Shown: piece by piece, positions 7,241 through 16,033 of the stretch
How positions within the stretch are numbered: position 1 is the first letter of the stretch
Layout of the letters: each line of letters starts with the position of its first letter
Assembly (NCBI GenBank): GCA_034421015.1
Contig: DAOUKT010000027.1
Location: forward strand, 61,214 to 125,213
DNA: 64,000 nucleotides
Reading direction: 5' to 3'
DNA from: DAOUJW01 sp034421015
GTDB taxonomy: Bacteria; Chloroflexota; Dehalococcoidia; Lucifugimonadales; UBA2985
The notes under the pieces: generated by a model
Database searches by the model: none
Seen by the model: the letters and a program-made list of their open reading frames with translations, nothing else
Told to the model about the DNA's origin: nothing
Made by a program: the position numbers and the translations under genes

Positions 7241-8362
7241 TTAGACGAGAACCCCCAGCTTCTTGGCCGCGTTGTTGAGATAGCGGCTTTCCATTGTCAG
7301 CGACTTGCCTGGTCGGCCTTCGCGGAATGCCACGATCTCGGAAACGATGCTGACCGCAATCTCCTCCGGCGTCTTGGCCCCGATGTCCAGCCCAACGGGA
7401 GCGTGCACCGACTTGAGCCGCTCCAGAGAAATGCCGTTCTTGAGCAGCTCCTCGTAGATGAGGATGGTCTTCCGCTTGCTGCCGACCAGCCCAACGTAGC
7501 CCGCGGGGCTGCGGACGGCCGCCTCAAGGGCCCGGTCGTCCTCGCGATGGCCCCTGGTGGCCACAACAACCGAGGTGTTGGGACGGATGTCGATCTGCTT
7601 CACACCCTCGGCGTAGTCGGCGACGATGACGCCGTCCGCCTCCGGGAACCTGTCCTTGTTGGCGAACTCCGGCCTGTCGTCCACGACCCAGAGCCGCAGA
7701 CCCAGCATCTTCACCAGCGGCGCCACCGACTTTCCGATGTGACCGCCACCTGCCAGGACCACCGCGGCGGGCATGGTGAAGCCCTCCATGAAGACCTCGG
7801 CTCCGTCCTGGGTCTTGATGGACTTGACCCGGCCGTAGTCGACTAGCTCCCGCAGCTGGGCTTCAGCCTGCTTGTCCCTCTCAGGGTCGCCCAGGGAGCC
7901 GTATATCTTGCCGTCCTGCCCGATGTACAGCTTGTCCCCGATCTTGCCCTTGCCCTTGGCGGGCTTCAACAGGGTCGCCATACCCACGCTGGAGCTGCCA
8001 TCGTAGGCGCTGACGATGTTGTTGATGGGCGACTCGATCTTCTTCGGCTCGAACACCGGGTCAATCAGGAAGTACATCGTGCCGCCGCAGACCAGACCCT
8101 CCCTCGCGGCGATCTCCTCGTTCAGCAGATAGTCCGTGACGGTGGCCTCGCCGCCCTCCTTCAGCAGGGTCTTGGCTGCGAACCAGATGTCTCCCTCAAC
8201 GCAGCCGCCGCCCAGTGTGCCAACGCCGGAGCCGTCCTCACGCACCAGGAGCTTGGCCCCCGGCTTCTGCGGAGTGGACCCCTTGGTGCCCACCACTGTG
8301 GCGACCACAAAGGGCTCGCCCTTGTTCATCAGATTCTGCGCTTCTCTCAGTACATCTTCCAT
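7241..8362 (-). CDS. xdhC: XdhC/CoxI family molybdenum-enzyme maturation protein
   Basis: This is a 373-residue protein. The N-terminal XdhC_CoxI domain includes FVVATVVGTKGSTPQKPGAK and LGGGCVEGD, and a C-terminal Rossmann-like domain begins near AVVLAGGGHIGKSVAPL. The central DDRPEFANKDRFP and ATRGHREDDRAL are family hallmarks. XdhC binds molybdenum cofactor and delivers it, after sulfuration, to xanthine dehydrogenase-type enzymes. None of the target subunits is in this window. The start is an ATG with GAGGGAGCAAGC in front. It is followed by mocA in the same direction, forming a small maturation operon split by a repeat element. Confidence 0.92.
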   Translation of the reverse strand: MEDVLREAQNLMNKGEPFVVATVVGTKGSTPQKPGAKLLVREDGSGVGTLGGGCVEGDIWFAAKTLLKEGGEATVTDYLLNEEIAAREGLVCGGTMYFLIDPVFEPKKIESPINNIVSAYDGSSSVGMATLLKPAKGKGKIGDKLYIGQDGKIYGSLGDPERDKQAEAQLRELVDYGRVKSIKTQDGAEVFMEGFTMPAAVVLAGGGHIGKSVAPLVKMLGLRLWVVDDRPEFANKDRFPEADGVIVADYAEGVKQIDIRPNTSVVVATRGHREDDRALEAAVRSPAGYVGLVGSKRKTILIYEELLKNGISLERLKSVHAPVGLDIGAKTPEEIAVSIVSEIVAFREGRPGKSLTMESRYLNNAAKKLGVLV

Positions 8363-8457
8363 GCTTGCTCCCTCTGAAACAAACTGTGCATAGCTAACTA
8401 GAATTGTAACATATTACAGGAGGCCGACTCCACCGCGAATACCGGGCCACCGCAGCG

Positions 8458-8889
8458 TCATCTCCAGGGCGCCGATTGCCCCTCGTCACGCATGTAGTGG
8501 TACGACCTGGCGATGAGCTCCCTCAGCACGTCCGTGTCCACGTCGTCCAGCTTGTTAACGTAGAGGCAGGACACCCCGGTGCGATGCTTGCCCAGCCTGG
8601 AGAGCAGGTCGTCGAACTCCCCGAAGTCCGGCATGACGTAGAGCGACAGGCTCTTGCTGCGGGGTGAGAACCCGACCAGGGGCATGTCGCCCTCCCTGCC
8701 GGACTCGTACCTGTAGTGGTACTCCCCAAACCCGATGATGCTGGCCCCCCACATCTCCGGCTCCAGGCCGGTGACGTCCCTCATCATGTCCAGAAGGACA
8801 AGGCCGTCCGCCCGGCGCTTCTCGTTGGGAACCGACGCCAGGAACTCGTCGACGCTTGCCCCCGTCTTCTGCGTCTTGTTTTCTGCCAT
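8458..8889 (-). CDS. DUF1801 domain protein
   Basis: This 143-residue protein with VDEFLASVPNEKRRADGLVLLDMM, MWGASIIGFGEYHYRYESG and GFSPRSKSLSLYV matches the DUF1801 (YdhG-like) fold, whose function is unknown. The ATG at 8889 follows AAGGCGA. It is soluble, with no signal peptide. A VOC-family gene lies 35 bp upstream in the same direction, so the two may be co-transcribed. There is no sign of truncation. Confidence 0.85.
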   Translation of the reverse strand: MAENKTQKTGASVDEFLASVPNEKRRADGLVLLDMMRDVTGLEPEMWGASIIGFGEYHYRYESGREGDMPLVGFSPRSKSLSLYVMPDFGEFDDLLSRLGKHRTGVSCLYVNKLDDVDTDVLRELIARSYHYMRDEGQSAPWR

Positions 8890-8924
8890 ACAAATCGCCT
8901 TCTGAAAAGAGTGCGCGAGCCTGG

Positions 8925-9338
8925 TTACTCAGATGGCTGGGTCAGCTCCATGAACGCGAAGTTGCTGGTAGTGGGATGCACCCATGCCGTGTTGGGCGAG
9001 TTCTCGTCCTGGGTCACGCGGCCTCCCGCCTCCCGTATCTGCTTCACCGTCTCATTGATGTCGTCCACCTCCACGCTCACGAGGTACATGCCCTCGCCAT
9101 TGGGGTTTGACGGGATAGCCCTCTCCTTCATGAAGCGGGCCAGAGCGCTGTCGGGGTCCGACGGCTGGATCATCTCAATGAGACGGTCTTCGCCGTTGCC
9201 CAGCATGACACCCTTGAAGCCCCATCGCTGCTCAAAGGGCTCCGTCATCGCCGTCAGCCCAAAGAGGCTCTCGAATTTCTTCATCCCCTCATCCAGGTCC
9301 GTAACTGCAATGGAGAAATAACGTATGCGCTTGAACAT
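8925..9338 (-). CDS. VOC family protein (glyoxalase/dioxygenase fold)
   Basis: The 137-residue protein starts MFKRIRYFSIAVTDLDEGMKKFESLFGL, the first beta-alpha unit of the vicinal oxygen chelate fold. A second unit begins near GMYLVSVEVDDINETVKQIREAGGRV. Members include methylmalonyl-CoA epimerase, glyoxalase I and resistance proteins; the substrate cannot be told here. Metal ligands would be a His/Glu set, but the usual first His is replaced by serine in YFSIAVTD, so the metal site may be altered. GGAGGGTGTC precedes the ATG at 9338. Confidence 0.85.
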   Translation of the reverse strand: MFKRIRYFSIAVTDLDEGMKKFESLFGLTAMTEPFEQRWGFKGVMLGNGEDRLIEMIQPSDPDSALARFMKERAIPSNPNGEGMYLVSVEVDDINETVKQIREAGGRVTQDENSPNTAWVHPTTSNFAFMELTQPSE

Positions 9339-9446
9339 GACACCCTCCTTAATTTGTAAATGTCCGCAGATTTGGAACCAGCAACGTAGACCGTATATCG
9401 AGTGCAGGCGACAAGTTTGCCGGCCTGCGCGAGCAACAACGTGGCA

Positions 9447-9680
9447 TCACCTGAAGTACAGCCCTATCATCGCGCCTATAAGCGTCACCCAGGAAGCCGC
9501 TATGAGAACGTACAGGGTGTTGAAGCGGCTGTTCATCTCAGCGCAGAGGCTGTTCATAAACTGGGCCAGCGAGTCCAGCCTGCGGTCCACAGAGTCCAGC
9601 CTGCGGTCCATGGAGTCTAGCCTGCGGTCCACCTGCTCGTATGCCCCCTCCAATCGGCTTACCCGCTGCTCTGTTGCCAC
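9447..9680 (-). CDS. Small coiled-coil protein with one C-terminal membrane helix
   Basis: The 77-residue protein contains three near-exact heptads DRRLDSM/V/L (residues 18-38) predicted to form a coiled coil. A hydrophobic segment, LYVLIAASWVTLIGAMIGLYF, forms a tail anchor. The start is GTG at 9680 with AAGGGGGATGCA before it. I do not recognise a named family; similar repeat-plus-anchor proteins are common beside tRNA genes and in transport or stress loci. The repeated heptads are mirrored in the DNA as a triplicated 21-bp unit, so copy number could vary by slippage. Confidence 0.65.
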   Translation of the reverse strand: MATEQRVSRLEGAYEQVDRRLDSMDRRLDSVDRRLDSLAQFMNSLCAEMNSRFNTLYVLIAASWVTLIGAMIGLYFR

Positions 9681-9705
9681 TGCATCCCCCTTAATTGGGC
9701 TATGG

Positions 9706-9777
9706 AGCCAGCGAGGGGATTCGAACCCTTGACCTGCGGTTTACGAAACCGCTGCTCTACCACTGAGCTACGCTGGC
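9706..9777 (-). tRNA. tRNA-Thr (anticodon CGU)
   Basis: On the minus strand the arms are complete: acceptor GCCAGCG/CGCTGGC, D-arm GCTC...GAGC, anticodon stem GCGGT/ACCGC around the loop TTCGTAA, and T-loop TTCGAAT. The anticodon CGU reads ACG threonine codons. The T-stem has one A-C mismatch. CCA is encoded at 9703-9705 next to the discriminator base. Confidence 0.93.
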
Positions 9778-9977
9778 GCTGCGGCGGGAAACCCGCCTAG
9801 ATTATGATAAGTTGTCGCGGTAGGTACGTCAAATGGCGTGGCTCAGCCTCCATAGGAGCGCTGATACAATAGAGTGGACAAGTGTGAATGGTAAGCGGGT
9901 AAGCGCCAACACCGGCGACCTGAAACCACGATCCGAGAGCAGAAACGCGGCAATTTCATCAGAGGAGGAACCAAGAC

Positions 9978-10823
9978 ATGCGAATGTGGGCGCGCCGAAT
10001 TGTACATTCCAGGAGATTCGAGCTCCTTCTTGTGTTCCTGATCCTGGGAAGCGCCCTTCTTCAGGGTGTCGCCATTACTATCCTCCCGGAGGACATAGAA
10101 GGACCTGACCAGCCGATTGACTGGGTTTCCACCTCCATTGGGATGTTCTGGCTCCTGACCCTGGCAGTGCTCGTGTTGGAGGCGCTTCTCAAGATGATTG
10201 CGCTCTGGCCTAGAGCGGAGCAGTATTTCAGAGATGGCTGGAATGTCTTCGATTTCTTGGCAGTGAGCTCCCTGATCATCGGTTTATCAGCCAGTCTTTC
10301 CATAGTCAGCTACGGGCTGCTGATTCTATCAGTGCGCCTGCTGCGACTTCTCCGGGGCCTTTCGACTGTACGGGATCTGCACTTGATCCTGTCCACACTC
10401 TTCCGCTCCATACCAAGCCTGGGACACATTATGATCCTTATGGGCATAATCCTCTATTCGTACGCACTTGTTGGATACCACAGCTTTGGAGAGCGCGACC
10501 CGGAGCGATGGGGAAGCCTGGGCGCCTCAATTCTGTCGCTTTTTAAGATTGCGACCCTGGATGATTGGGCCAATATCATGCAGCCCGCCGTGGAGATGGC
10601 GCCGCTTGCGTGGGTCTATTTCATCAGCTTTGTGATAATCAGCGCCTTCATCGTCGTCAATCTATTCATCGCCATAGTAATCAAGAACCTGGACGATGCC
10701 ATGCAGGAACGCTCAAGCAGTGTGAGAACGACCGCGTCCAGAGAGGAAATCCTCCGGGAGGTACGCTCCACGCAGCAAGCGCTACACCGCTTGGAGGAAC
10801 GCCTGCAGCGGCTCCCGGATTAG
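9978..10823 (+). CDS. Bacterial voltage-gated cation channel (NaChBac/NavAb-like, TLDDW filter)
   Basis: This 281-residue protein has six membrane segments in the single-domain ion-transport arrangement. S4 carries spaced arginines (VRLLRLLRGLSTVR, R120, R123, R126). The pore loop is LFKIATLDDWANIM with the filter TLDDW at 193-197, and S6 is VYFISFVIISAFIVVNLFIAIVI. An amphipathic C-terminal helix rich in E/R (234-281) fits the tetrameric coiled coil of these channels. Sodium-selective NavAb has TLESW. The aspartates here resemble the engineered calcium-selective CavAb, so calcium permeability is plausible. GAGGAGGAACC precedes the ATG. It appears to be a single-gene unit. Confidence 0.88.
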   Translation: MRMWARRIVHSRRFELLLVFLILGSALLQGVAITILPEDIEGPDQPIDWVSTSIGMFWLLTLAVLVLEALLKMIALWPRAEQYFRDGWNVFDFLAVSSLIIGLSASLSIVSYGLLILSVRLLRLLRGLSTVRDLHLILSTLFRSIPSLGHIMILMGIILYSYALVGYHSFGERDPERWGSLGASILSLFKIATLDDWANIMQPAVEMAPLAWVYFISFVIISAFIVVNLFIAIVIKNLDDAMQERSSSVRTTASREEILREVRSTQQALHRLEERLQRLPD

Positions 10824-10867
10824 TCGTGTACTCTTTCGAGGAAGGCAGTCCAAAGAACCGGCTTATT

Positions 10868-11158
10868 TCAGGCGCTCTCCATCACCCTGCCAACACCCAC
10901 TTCCTCCGGCAACTCCTCCCAGGATTTGCCTGTAAGCTCCATGTAGAGGGCGTTATGGCAAAGCTCAACCTCATCGTTCCACGCTATAGCCCTGTGAGGA
11001 GCGATGTATACTTTCTGAAATCGTCCCGGCTCATCCCAGGCCTTGAAAATCCCTTTCCCGGCCACGTCTGAAAGGTCAATCTCTCCGGCAACGCCATCCG
11101 AATATCGCAGCAATATCCGGTAACCCGGCCGCTCTTCAACCTCGATTGGACGAACCAT
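10868..11158 (-). CDS. DUF2442 domain protein
   Basis: The 96-residue protein starts MVRPIEVEERPGYRILLRYSDGVAGEIDLSD and contains AIAWNDEVELCHNALY, the typical DUF2442 layout. The function is unknown; members often sit beside DUF4160 genes in toxin-antitoxin-like pairs. No DUF4160 partner is seen next to it. I chose the ATG at 11158 because GAGGAG lies 4 bases upstream, rather than the GTG at 11170. Confidence 0.8.
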   Translation of the reverse strand: MVRPIEVEERPGYRILLRYSDGVAGEIDLSDVAGKGIFKAWDEPGRFQKVYIAPHRAIAWNDEVELCHNALYMELTGKSWEELPEEVGVGRVMESA

Positions 11159-11293
11159 CGCGCTCCTCACAGGTGGTTGCAGTAGGTTCCATTATATTAG
11201 CCTAACGGCGCCTTCAGCGGTTGGTTTACGCGGCCGCCACAGCAAGAATAGTGTGCCGATACTGCAAATCCGCTCTCGCTTCACGAGAGAGAG

Positions 11294-12562
11294 TTAACTT
11301 GGAGTCCCTTCATCTTCTTCAAAAATCCATTGTAGAGAATTTTCCCATTCAGGTTCCAGAGGCCTTTCATGCCATGTCACACACTCAGTGACCACAGGCT
11401 CATCTCCCAAATTGAAGATGTCTAAGTCCCTTATGAATTTCTCTGAGCTAGTAGACTCAATGAGCTTGGATATCCCATTAGGTACACGCCATTCAACTCC
11501 ATCAGTTGCTACGAATAATCTATCTTTACCAAAATTACCTGGCTCAGCCGGATATTGGAACCCCTCTATCCACTCGTTGAGGAAGGGTGATTTGGGGAGA
11601 ACTTGGCTGAGCTTTAGAGAGACGCGTCCATCTGGATGGAATTCGTAATGCCCCGTTACCCTTGCGGAAGCTGATGAGGCCATTGCGGTTAGAATGGAAA
11701 CGTTCAAAACGTGAATCAGGTGCCGTCTGACCTCCGAACATTTCTCTAGTAGCACTTCAAACTCTTCCAGACCATGAACAACAGAATTACGCAGCTTGCG
11801 AGCTCTTTCTGATGTGAAACCCTTGACTAGATCGTCTGCAATTTGCTCTCTATTTCCTTCCGAGGGCGACTCAGGCAAATACTCCTTCGCAAGATAAAGA
11901 AATGCGTGTTCAATGCCGGCCTTTTTGCGGTCCCTGTCTTTGCCTGCTTTGTTTTTGCAAATCTGACAAGGAGCTCCAGATCCCTTGGGATGAAATATGC
12001 TGTTTACAAATGAACCAATGATCTCAAGCCCTGTCCATGCAGCGACGTAACTTACTGTTGGATCATCAGCGCTTATTGATATTCCGTACCAGTGAATGGC
12101 CGCTAGCAGTCTGTACTTCTCTTTGGAATCCATCAAAGAGATGAGTTTGAGATTTTTCTGAAAAGTTTGCCTCGCGTGCTCATCATAGGGCCAGAGCTTC
12201 TGTGACTTGTCTCCATACCAATACTGGTGTTGAGACATCAGGTATCCATCAAGATTTACGGAAGCAGCGCGTTGGAGTTTCGGAACCCCGATTGGATACC
12301 CTCCATGAGCTGAAGCTATGGAACTAAGTATCCTACCTACCTTCAATGCGTGGTCTTCAGCATCTTTAAGTGTTGTGGCTACGAACTCAACCACCAAATC
12401 TAGCTCAGGTTCTTCCTCTTGGGGGCGGAGTATCCAATAACCTCTGTTTATCTCAAAGCCAGCAGGTTCGGGGATTTCACCTCTTATCTCCTTGCCAAGA
12501 TACCAATACGATGGCGCTTTTAATTCCGCCACATAGGATTTTTGGGCAGTGTGAATTATCAT
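11294..12562 (-). CDS. Apea-like HEPN domain protein, hypothetical
   Basis: This 422-residue protein is AT-richer than its neighbours. The first half is not recognised. A CxxC pair (C199, C202) suggests a small metal knuckle next to a basic stretch. The segment ERARKLRNSVVHGLEEFE at about 252-269 holds the HEPN RX4H motif (R258, H263). The Apea-type HEPN family is linked to RNase activity in conflict systems, but no partner gene is adjacent here. The C-terminal 100 residues carry no clear motif. Composition and isolation suggest horizontal gain. A defence or toxin role is an inference. Confidence 0.6.
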   Translation of the reverse strand: MIIHTAQKSYVAELKAPSYWYLGKEIRGEIPEPAGFEINRGYWILRPQEEEPELDLVVEFVATTLKDAEDHALKVGRILSSIASAHGGYPIGVPKLQRAASVNLDGYLMSQHQYWYGDKSQKLWPYDEHARQTFQKNLKLISLMDSKEKYRLLAAIHWYGISISADDPTVSYVAAWTGLEIIGSFVNSIFHPKGSGAPCQICKNKAGKDRDRKKAGIEHAFLYLAKEYLPESPSEGNREQIADDLVKGFTSERARKLRNSVVHGLEEFEVLLEKCSEVRRHLIHVLNVSILTAMASSASARVTGHYEFHPDGRVSLKLSQVLPKSPFLNEWIEGFQYPAEPGNFGKDRLFVATDGVEWRVPNGISKLIESTSSEKFIRDLDIFNLGDEPVVTECVTWHERPLEPEWENSLQWIFEEDEGTPS

Positions 12563-12746
12563 TTCGCTCAGTTCTTTATTATATCACGCTCTCCGCGCCC
12601 CTTCTGCGGTTGGCTGATGGATAAGCGGAAGGGTCAACCTGACGACATATATCGCAATAGCCATACACAGCCACCCTCGCAGTTGCGCCTTTGCGCCTGC
12701 AATGCTATGCTGAGCACACTCAAGACGCCTCGGAAAAGGAGGAGCT

Positions 12747-13550
12747 ATGGCCGCCGGAACGGAAGTGACGCGATCAGAGACAATTCTTTACGAGAAGTCA
12801 GACGGAGTCGCCTGGGTCACCCTGAACCGCCCCGAGCGAATGAACGCCCTGAACACTGAGCTTCGCGGCGCTATGGCCCGGGCCCTGAGGGACGCCAGCG
12901 AGGACGAGGGCGTCTACACTGTGATTGTGACCGGAGCCGGCGGCAGGGCATTCAGCGCGGGCAACGATCTGAAGGCGGTGGCAGAAGCCCACGCCGCAGG
13001 CATCCAGCCCGGCCAGGAGGAGAGGGCCACCGACACCTTCGACCTGGGCGACTGCCCCAAGCCCACCATCGCCGCCGTGGACGGCTACGCGGTGGCCGGA
13101 GGCATGGAGGTCACACTTCGCTGCGACATCCGCATCGCCACGGAGAAGTCCGTGTTCGGCCTGCCGGAGGTGAAGCGCGGCCGGATGCCCGGCCCCGGCC
13201 TGACCATGCTCCAGAGCATGATACCCATGGGCGAGGCGCGCTGGATTCAGCTCACCGGAGAGCACATGACGGCCCAGCGGGCCTACGAGATCGGCCTCAT
13301 CCAGGCGCTGCTGCCCGACAGAGACGCCCTCTTCGCCGAGGCGGAGCGGCTGGCCGGCATCCTCAAGGGCAACGCCCCCCTCTCCGTGGAGGCGATCAAG
13401 CGCGTAATCAACGCATCGGCGTGGATCTCCCCTGAGTTCTCCCAGATGGTCGGCAGGGCCGAGCGGGCGCTGGTCGACCTGTCGGAGGACATCAAGGAGG
13501 GAGCCAGGGCCTTTGCAGAGAAGCGGCCTGCCGTGTGGCAGAGGCGCTAG
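12747..13550 (+). CDS. Enoyl-CoA hydratase/isomerase family protein (copy 1)
   Basis: This is a 267-residue crotonase-fold protein. Residues include WVTLNRPERMNALNTEL, the oxyanion-hole segment GGRAFSAGNDLKAV, and AVDGYAVAGGMEVTLRCDIRIATE with the second backbone NH region, followed by FGLPEVKRG. The glutamate in LPEV is a likely catalytic residue. Expected role: hydration of 2-enoyl-CoA or a related reaction in acyl-CoA degradation. AAAAGGAGGAGCT leads the ATG. A close paralogue follows 76 bp downstream, so the pair is a tandem duplication. Confidence 0.9.
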   Translation: MAAGTEVTRSETILYEKSDGVAWVTLNRPERMNALNTELRGAMARALRDASEDEGVYTVIVTGAGGRAFSAGNDLKAVAEAHAAGIQPGQEERATDTFDLGDCPKPTIAAVDGYAVAGGMEVTLRCDIRIATEKSVFGLPEVKRGRMPGPGLTMLQSMIPMGEARWIQLTGEHMTAQRAYEIGLIQALLPDRDALFAEAERLAGILKGNAPLSVEAIKRVINASAWISPEFSQMVGRAERALVDLSEDIKEGARAFAEKRPAVWQRR

Positions 13551-13626
13551 TCGAGTCGGGCTTATCCCGATAGATACATGAATCAGGCGGGGCGCGGCCC
13601 TGCAAGACAAAAGAGAAGGAGGAGAA

Positions 13627-14433
13627 ATGACCACCAAGGGATTTGAGGTTACCCAGTCGGAGACCATCATCTATGAGAAGGGCGACGGCATTGCCTGGAT
13701 TACCCTGAACCGACCGGAGCGGATGAACGCTCTGGGTCGTGAGCTGGGCCAGGCTCGCGGGCGGGCCCTCAAGGACGCCGCCGAGGACGACAGCATCCTG
13801 GCCGTTATCTTCACCGGCGCGGGAGGCAGGGCCTTCAGCGCGGGCGCAGACCTGAAGGAGGGAGCGGAGCAGTACTACGCCGGCAGCCGCCCGGACCTCC
13901 AGGCGGCGCCGGAGTTCAGGTTCGACGAGAACGACTGCGGCAAGCCCATGATCGCCGCCATCGACGGCTACGCCCTGGGCGGCGGCCTTGAGCTGTCCCT
14001 TCGCTGCGACATCCGCATCGCCACCGAGGCCTCCAGCCTTGGCCTGCCCGAGGTTCGCAGGGGCCGCACGTCCGGGACAGGCGTGCTCATGCTCAGCCGC
14101 ATGATTCCCCTGGGAGAGGCCAAGTGGATCCAGTTCACGGGCGCTCACATGACCGCCCAGCGCGCCTACGACATCGGCCTCATCCAGGCCATTGTGCCGG
14201 ACCGCGACGCCCTCATGGCCGAGGCCGTGCGAGTGGCCGAGCTCATCAAGCTGGGCGCTCCCCTGTCCATTGAGGCGTGCAAGCGCATCATCGACATCGG
14301 CCGGAACATTCCGCCCGAGTACGCCACGGCCCTGCACCGCGCGGAGCGGTACATGATCGACCAGACGGAGGACATCCGGGAGGGCGTGACGGCCTTCGCA
14401 GAGAAGCGCCAGCCCGTCTGGAAGAGGAAGTAA
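13627..14433 (+). CDS. Enoyl-CoA hydratase/isomerase family protein (copy 2)
   Basis: This 268-residue paralogue of the preceding gene shares most motifs: WITLNRPERMNALGREL, GGRAFSAGADLKEG, AIDGYALGGGLELSLRCDIRIATE and LGLPEVRRG. The loop after the oxyanion segment (EQYYAGSRPDLQ) differs from copy 1, so substrate preference may have diverged. AAGGAGGAGAA precedes the ATG at 13627. The tandem arrangement suggests one transcript with copy 1. A repeat element begins 21 bp after the stop. Confidence 0.9.
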   Translation: MTTKGFEVTQSETIIYEKGDGIAWITLNRPERMNALGRELGQARGRALKDAAEDDSILAVIFTGAGGRAFSAGADLKEGAEQYYAGSRPDLQAAPEFRFDENDCGKPMIAAIDGYALGGGLELSLRCDIRIATEASSLGLPEVRRGRTSGTGVLMLSRMIPLGEAKWIQFTGAHMTAQRAYDIGLIQAIVPDRDALMAEAVRVAELIKLGAPLSIEACKRIIDIGRNIPPEYATALHRAERYMIDQTEDIREGVTAFAEKRQPVWKRK

Positions 14434-14453
14434 CAGCGACCATCCACCTATCC

Positions 14454-14536
14454 GTCATTCCTGCTTTCGCAGGAATCCAGGGCGTTCGTAAGAGACGGTG
14501 GGTTGTTCTGGATTCCGGCTCAGGGGCGGGAATGAC
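14454..14536. repeat. Fold-back intergenic element bounded by GTCATTCC
   Basis: The element begins GTCATTCCTGCTTTCGCAGG, then AATCCAG, and ends CTGGATTCCGG...GGGAATGAC. Its ends are inverted copies of each other, giving a long hairpin. It belongs with the similar elements at 7160, 36805 and 48748. It lies between convergent genes and may serve as a transcript end. Confidence 0.7.
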
Positions 14537-14548
14537 TAACAGAGTGCG

Positions 14549-15928
14549 TTAAAGAGAGGGAGGAGAGGGCTGCTCTCCTCCCTCTCCCTTCTCCTCACCA
14601 TCCCGGCGGGCGCCCCACCACTCCTCCAGCCGCTGGGCGACTGTCCCCTCGTGGCCGCGGTCCGTTGGCCGGTAGTAGCGCCTATCCCTCAGGGACTCCG
14701 GCAGGTTGTCCATCGGCGCAAAGCCTCCATCGTAGTCGTGCCCGTACTTGTACCCCTGCCCGTAGCCCATGTCCCGCATCAGTCGGGTGGGCGCGTTGCG
14801 CAGGTGCATGGGCACAGGCTCGTTGCGGGTGTTGCGGGCGTCCTCCATCGCCTGGTTCAGGGCGACGTATGCCGAGTTGCTCTTGGGCGCGGTGGCCAGG
14901 TAGACCGTGGCCTCCGCCAGAGGGATCGCGCCCTCCGGCATCCCGATGAAGTGCACGGCCTGCTGCGCGGCAACGGCGATGGGCAGCCCCTGGGGGTCGG
15001 CCATGCCAATGTCCTCCGCCGCCAGGATGACCAGCCTCCGGGCGATGAACATGGGGTCCTCCCCGGCCTCTATCATGCGGCCCAGCCAGTAGACGGCCGC
15101 GTCCGGGTCGGAGCCCCGCACCGACTTGATGAAGGCCGAGATGGTGTCGTAGTGCTGGTCCCCTGCCTTGTCGTACTGCAGGGTGCGCTGCTGAAGCGCG
15201 TCCTCGACAGTCTCCAGGGTCACGATACGGGAGCCGGAGGCGTCCGGCGCGGTGGCCGAGGCCGCCATCTCCAGGGCGTTCAGGGCCACGCGCGCATCGC
15301 CGTTGGCCATGCCCACCAGGTGGCCCAGCGCGTCCTCGTCCAGTACGGCCCGCATAGCGCCGATGCCACGCTCCTCGTCATCGAGAGCCCGCCTTACTAC
15401 GGCGGCCACGTCGTCGTCCGTCAGGGCCCTGAGGGCGAACACCCGGCATCGCGAAAGAAGCGGCGCAACCACCTCGAATGACGGGTTCTCCGTGGTCGCC
15501 CCGATAAGGGTGACCGCTCCTTCCTCGACGTGGGGCAGGATGACGTCCTGCTGGGCCTTGTTGAATCGGTGTATCTCGTCCACAAAGAGGATTGTGCGCC
15601 GGCCGTACATGCCGCGCCGCTCCCTGGCCTGGGCCACAACCTTCCGCAGGTCGGCGACGCCCGCCGTGACCGCGCTCACGGGGTCGAAGTGGGACTGGGT
15701 GATGTTGGCGATGAGGTGGGCCAAGGTGGTCTTGCCGCTGCCGGGCGGCCCCCACAGGATGATTGACGGCAGACGGTCGGCCTCAATGCTGAGTCGCAAC
15801 ACCCTGCCCGGCCCCACGATGTGCTCCTGGCCCACGTACTCGTCGAAGGCGCGGGGCCGCATGCGGGCGGCCAGGGGCGCCTCCCGGCTCATGGCCTTGT
15901 TACGCTCGTTCTCGAACAGGTCCACCAT
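14549..15928 (-). CDS. rarA: Replication-associated recombination protein A (RarA/MgsA AAA+ ATPase)
   Basis: The 459-residue protein contains RPRAFDEYVGQEHIVG near the start, Walker A GPPGSGKTTLAH and Walker B ILFVDEIHRFNKAQQD. It also has sensor ATTENPSFEV, arginine-finger region LLSRCRVF and the tetramerisation domain with the signature RGSDPDAAVYWLGRMIEAGEDP. RarA/WRNIP1 acts at stalled replication forks. I chose the ATG at 15928 (MVDLFENE) because GAGG stands 6 bases upstream; a GTG at 15940 is the alternative. The last codons form a GC-rich hairpin that looks like an overlapping terminator. Confidence 0.95.
   Translation of the reverse strand: MVDLFENERNKAMSREAPLAARMRPRAFDEYVGQEHIVGPGRVLRLSIEADRLPSIILWGPPGSGKTTLAHLIANITQSHFDPVSAVTAGVADLRKVVAQARERRGMYGRRTILFVDEIHRFNKAQQDVILPHVEEGAVTLIGATTENPSFEVVAPLLSRCRVFALRALTDDDVAAVVRRALDDEERGIGAMRAVLDEDALGHLVGMANGDARVALNALEMAASATAPDASGSRIVTLETVEDALQQRTLQYDKAGDQHYDTISAFIKSVRGSDPDAAVYWLGRMIEAGEDPMFIARRLVILAAEDIGMADPQGLPIAVAAQQAVHFIGMPEGAIPLAEATVYLATAPKSNSAYVALNQAMEDARNTRNEPVPMHLRNAPTRLMRDMGYGQGYKYGHDYDGGFAPMDNLPESLRDRRYYRPTDRGHEGTVAQRLEEWWGARRDGEEKGEGGEQPSPPSL
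14556..14584 (-). terminator. Hairpin overlapping the end of rarA
   Basis: The arms GAGGGAGGAGAG (14556-14567) and CTCTCCTCCCTC (14573-14584) are perfect complements with a 5-base loop. On the minus strand they are followed by TCTTT. The hairpin lies inside the last rarA codons, an economical intrinsic terminator. Confidence 0.6.
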
Positions 15929-16033
15929 CACTGGCCTCACGCGTCACGACAGAGGGTTAGACTCCAGTTTACCCCGAAACGCAGGCGTTCAAAAGGGGCG
16001 CCTGGCTATGCGGTGATGCAGACCGGACTATCT

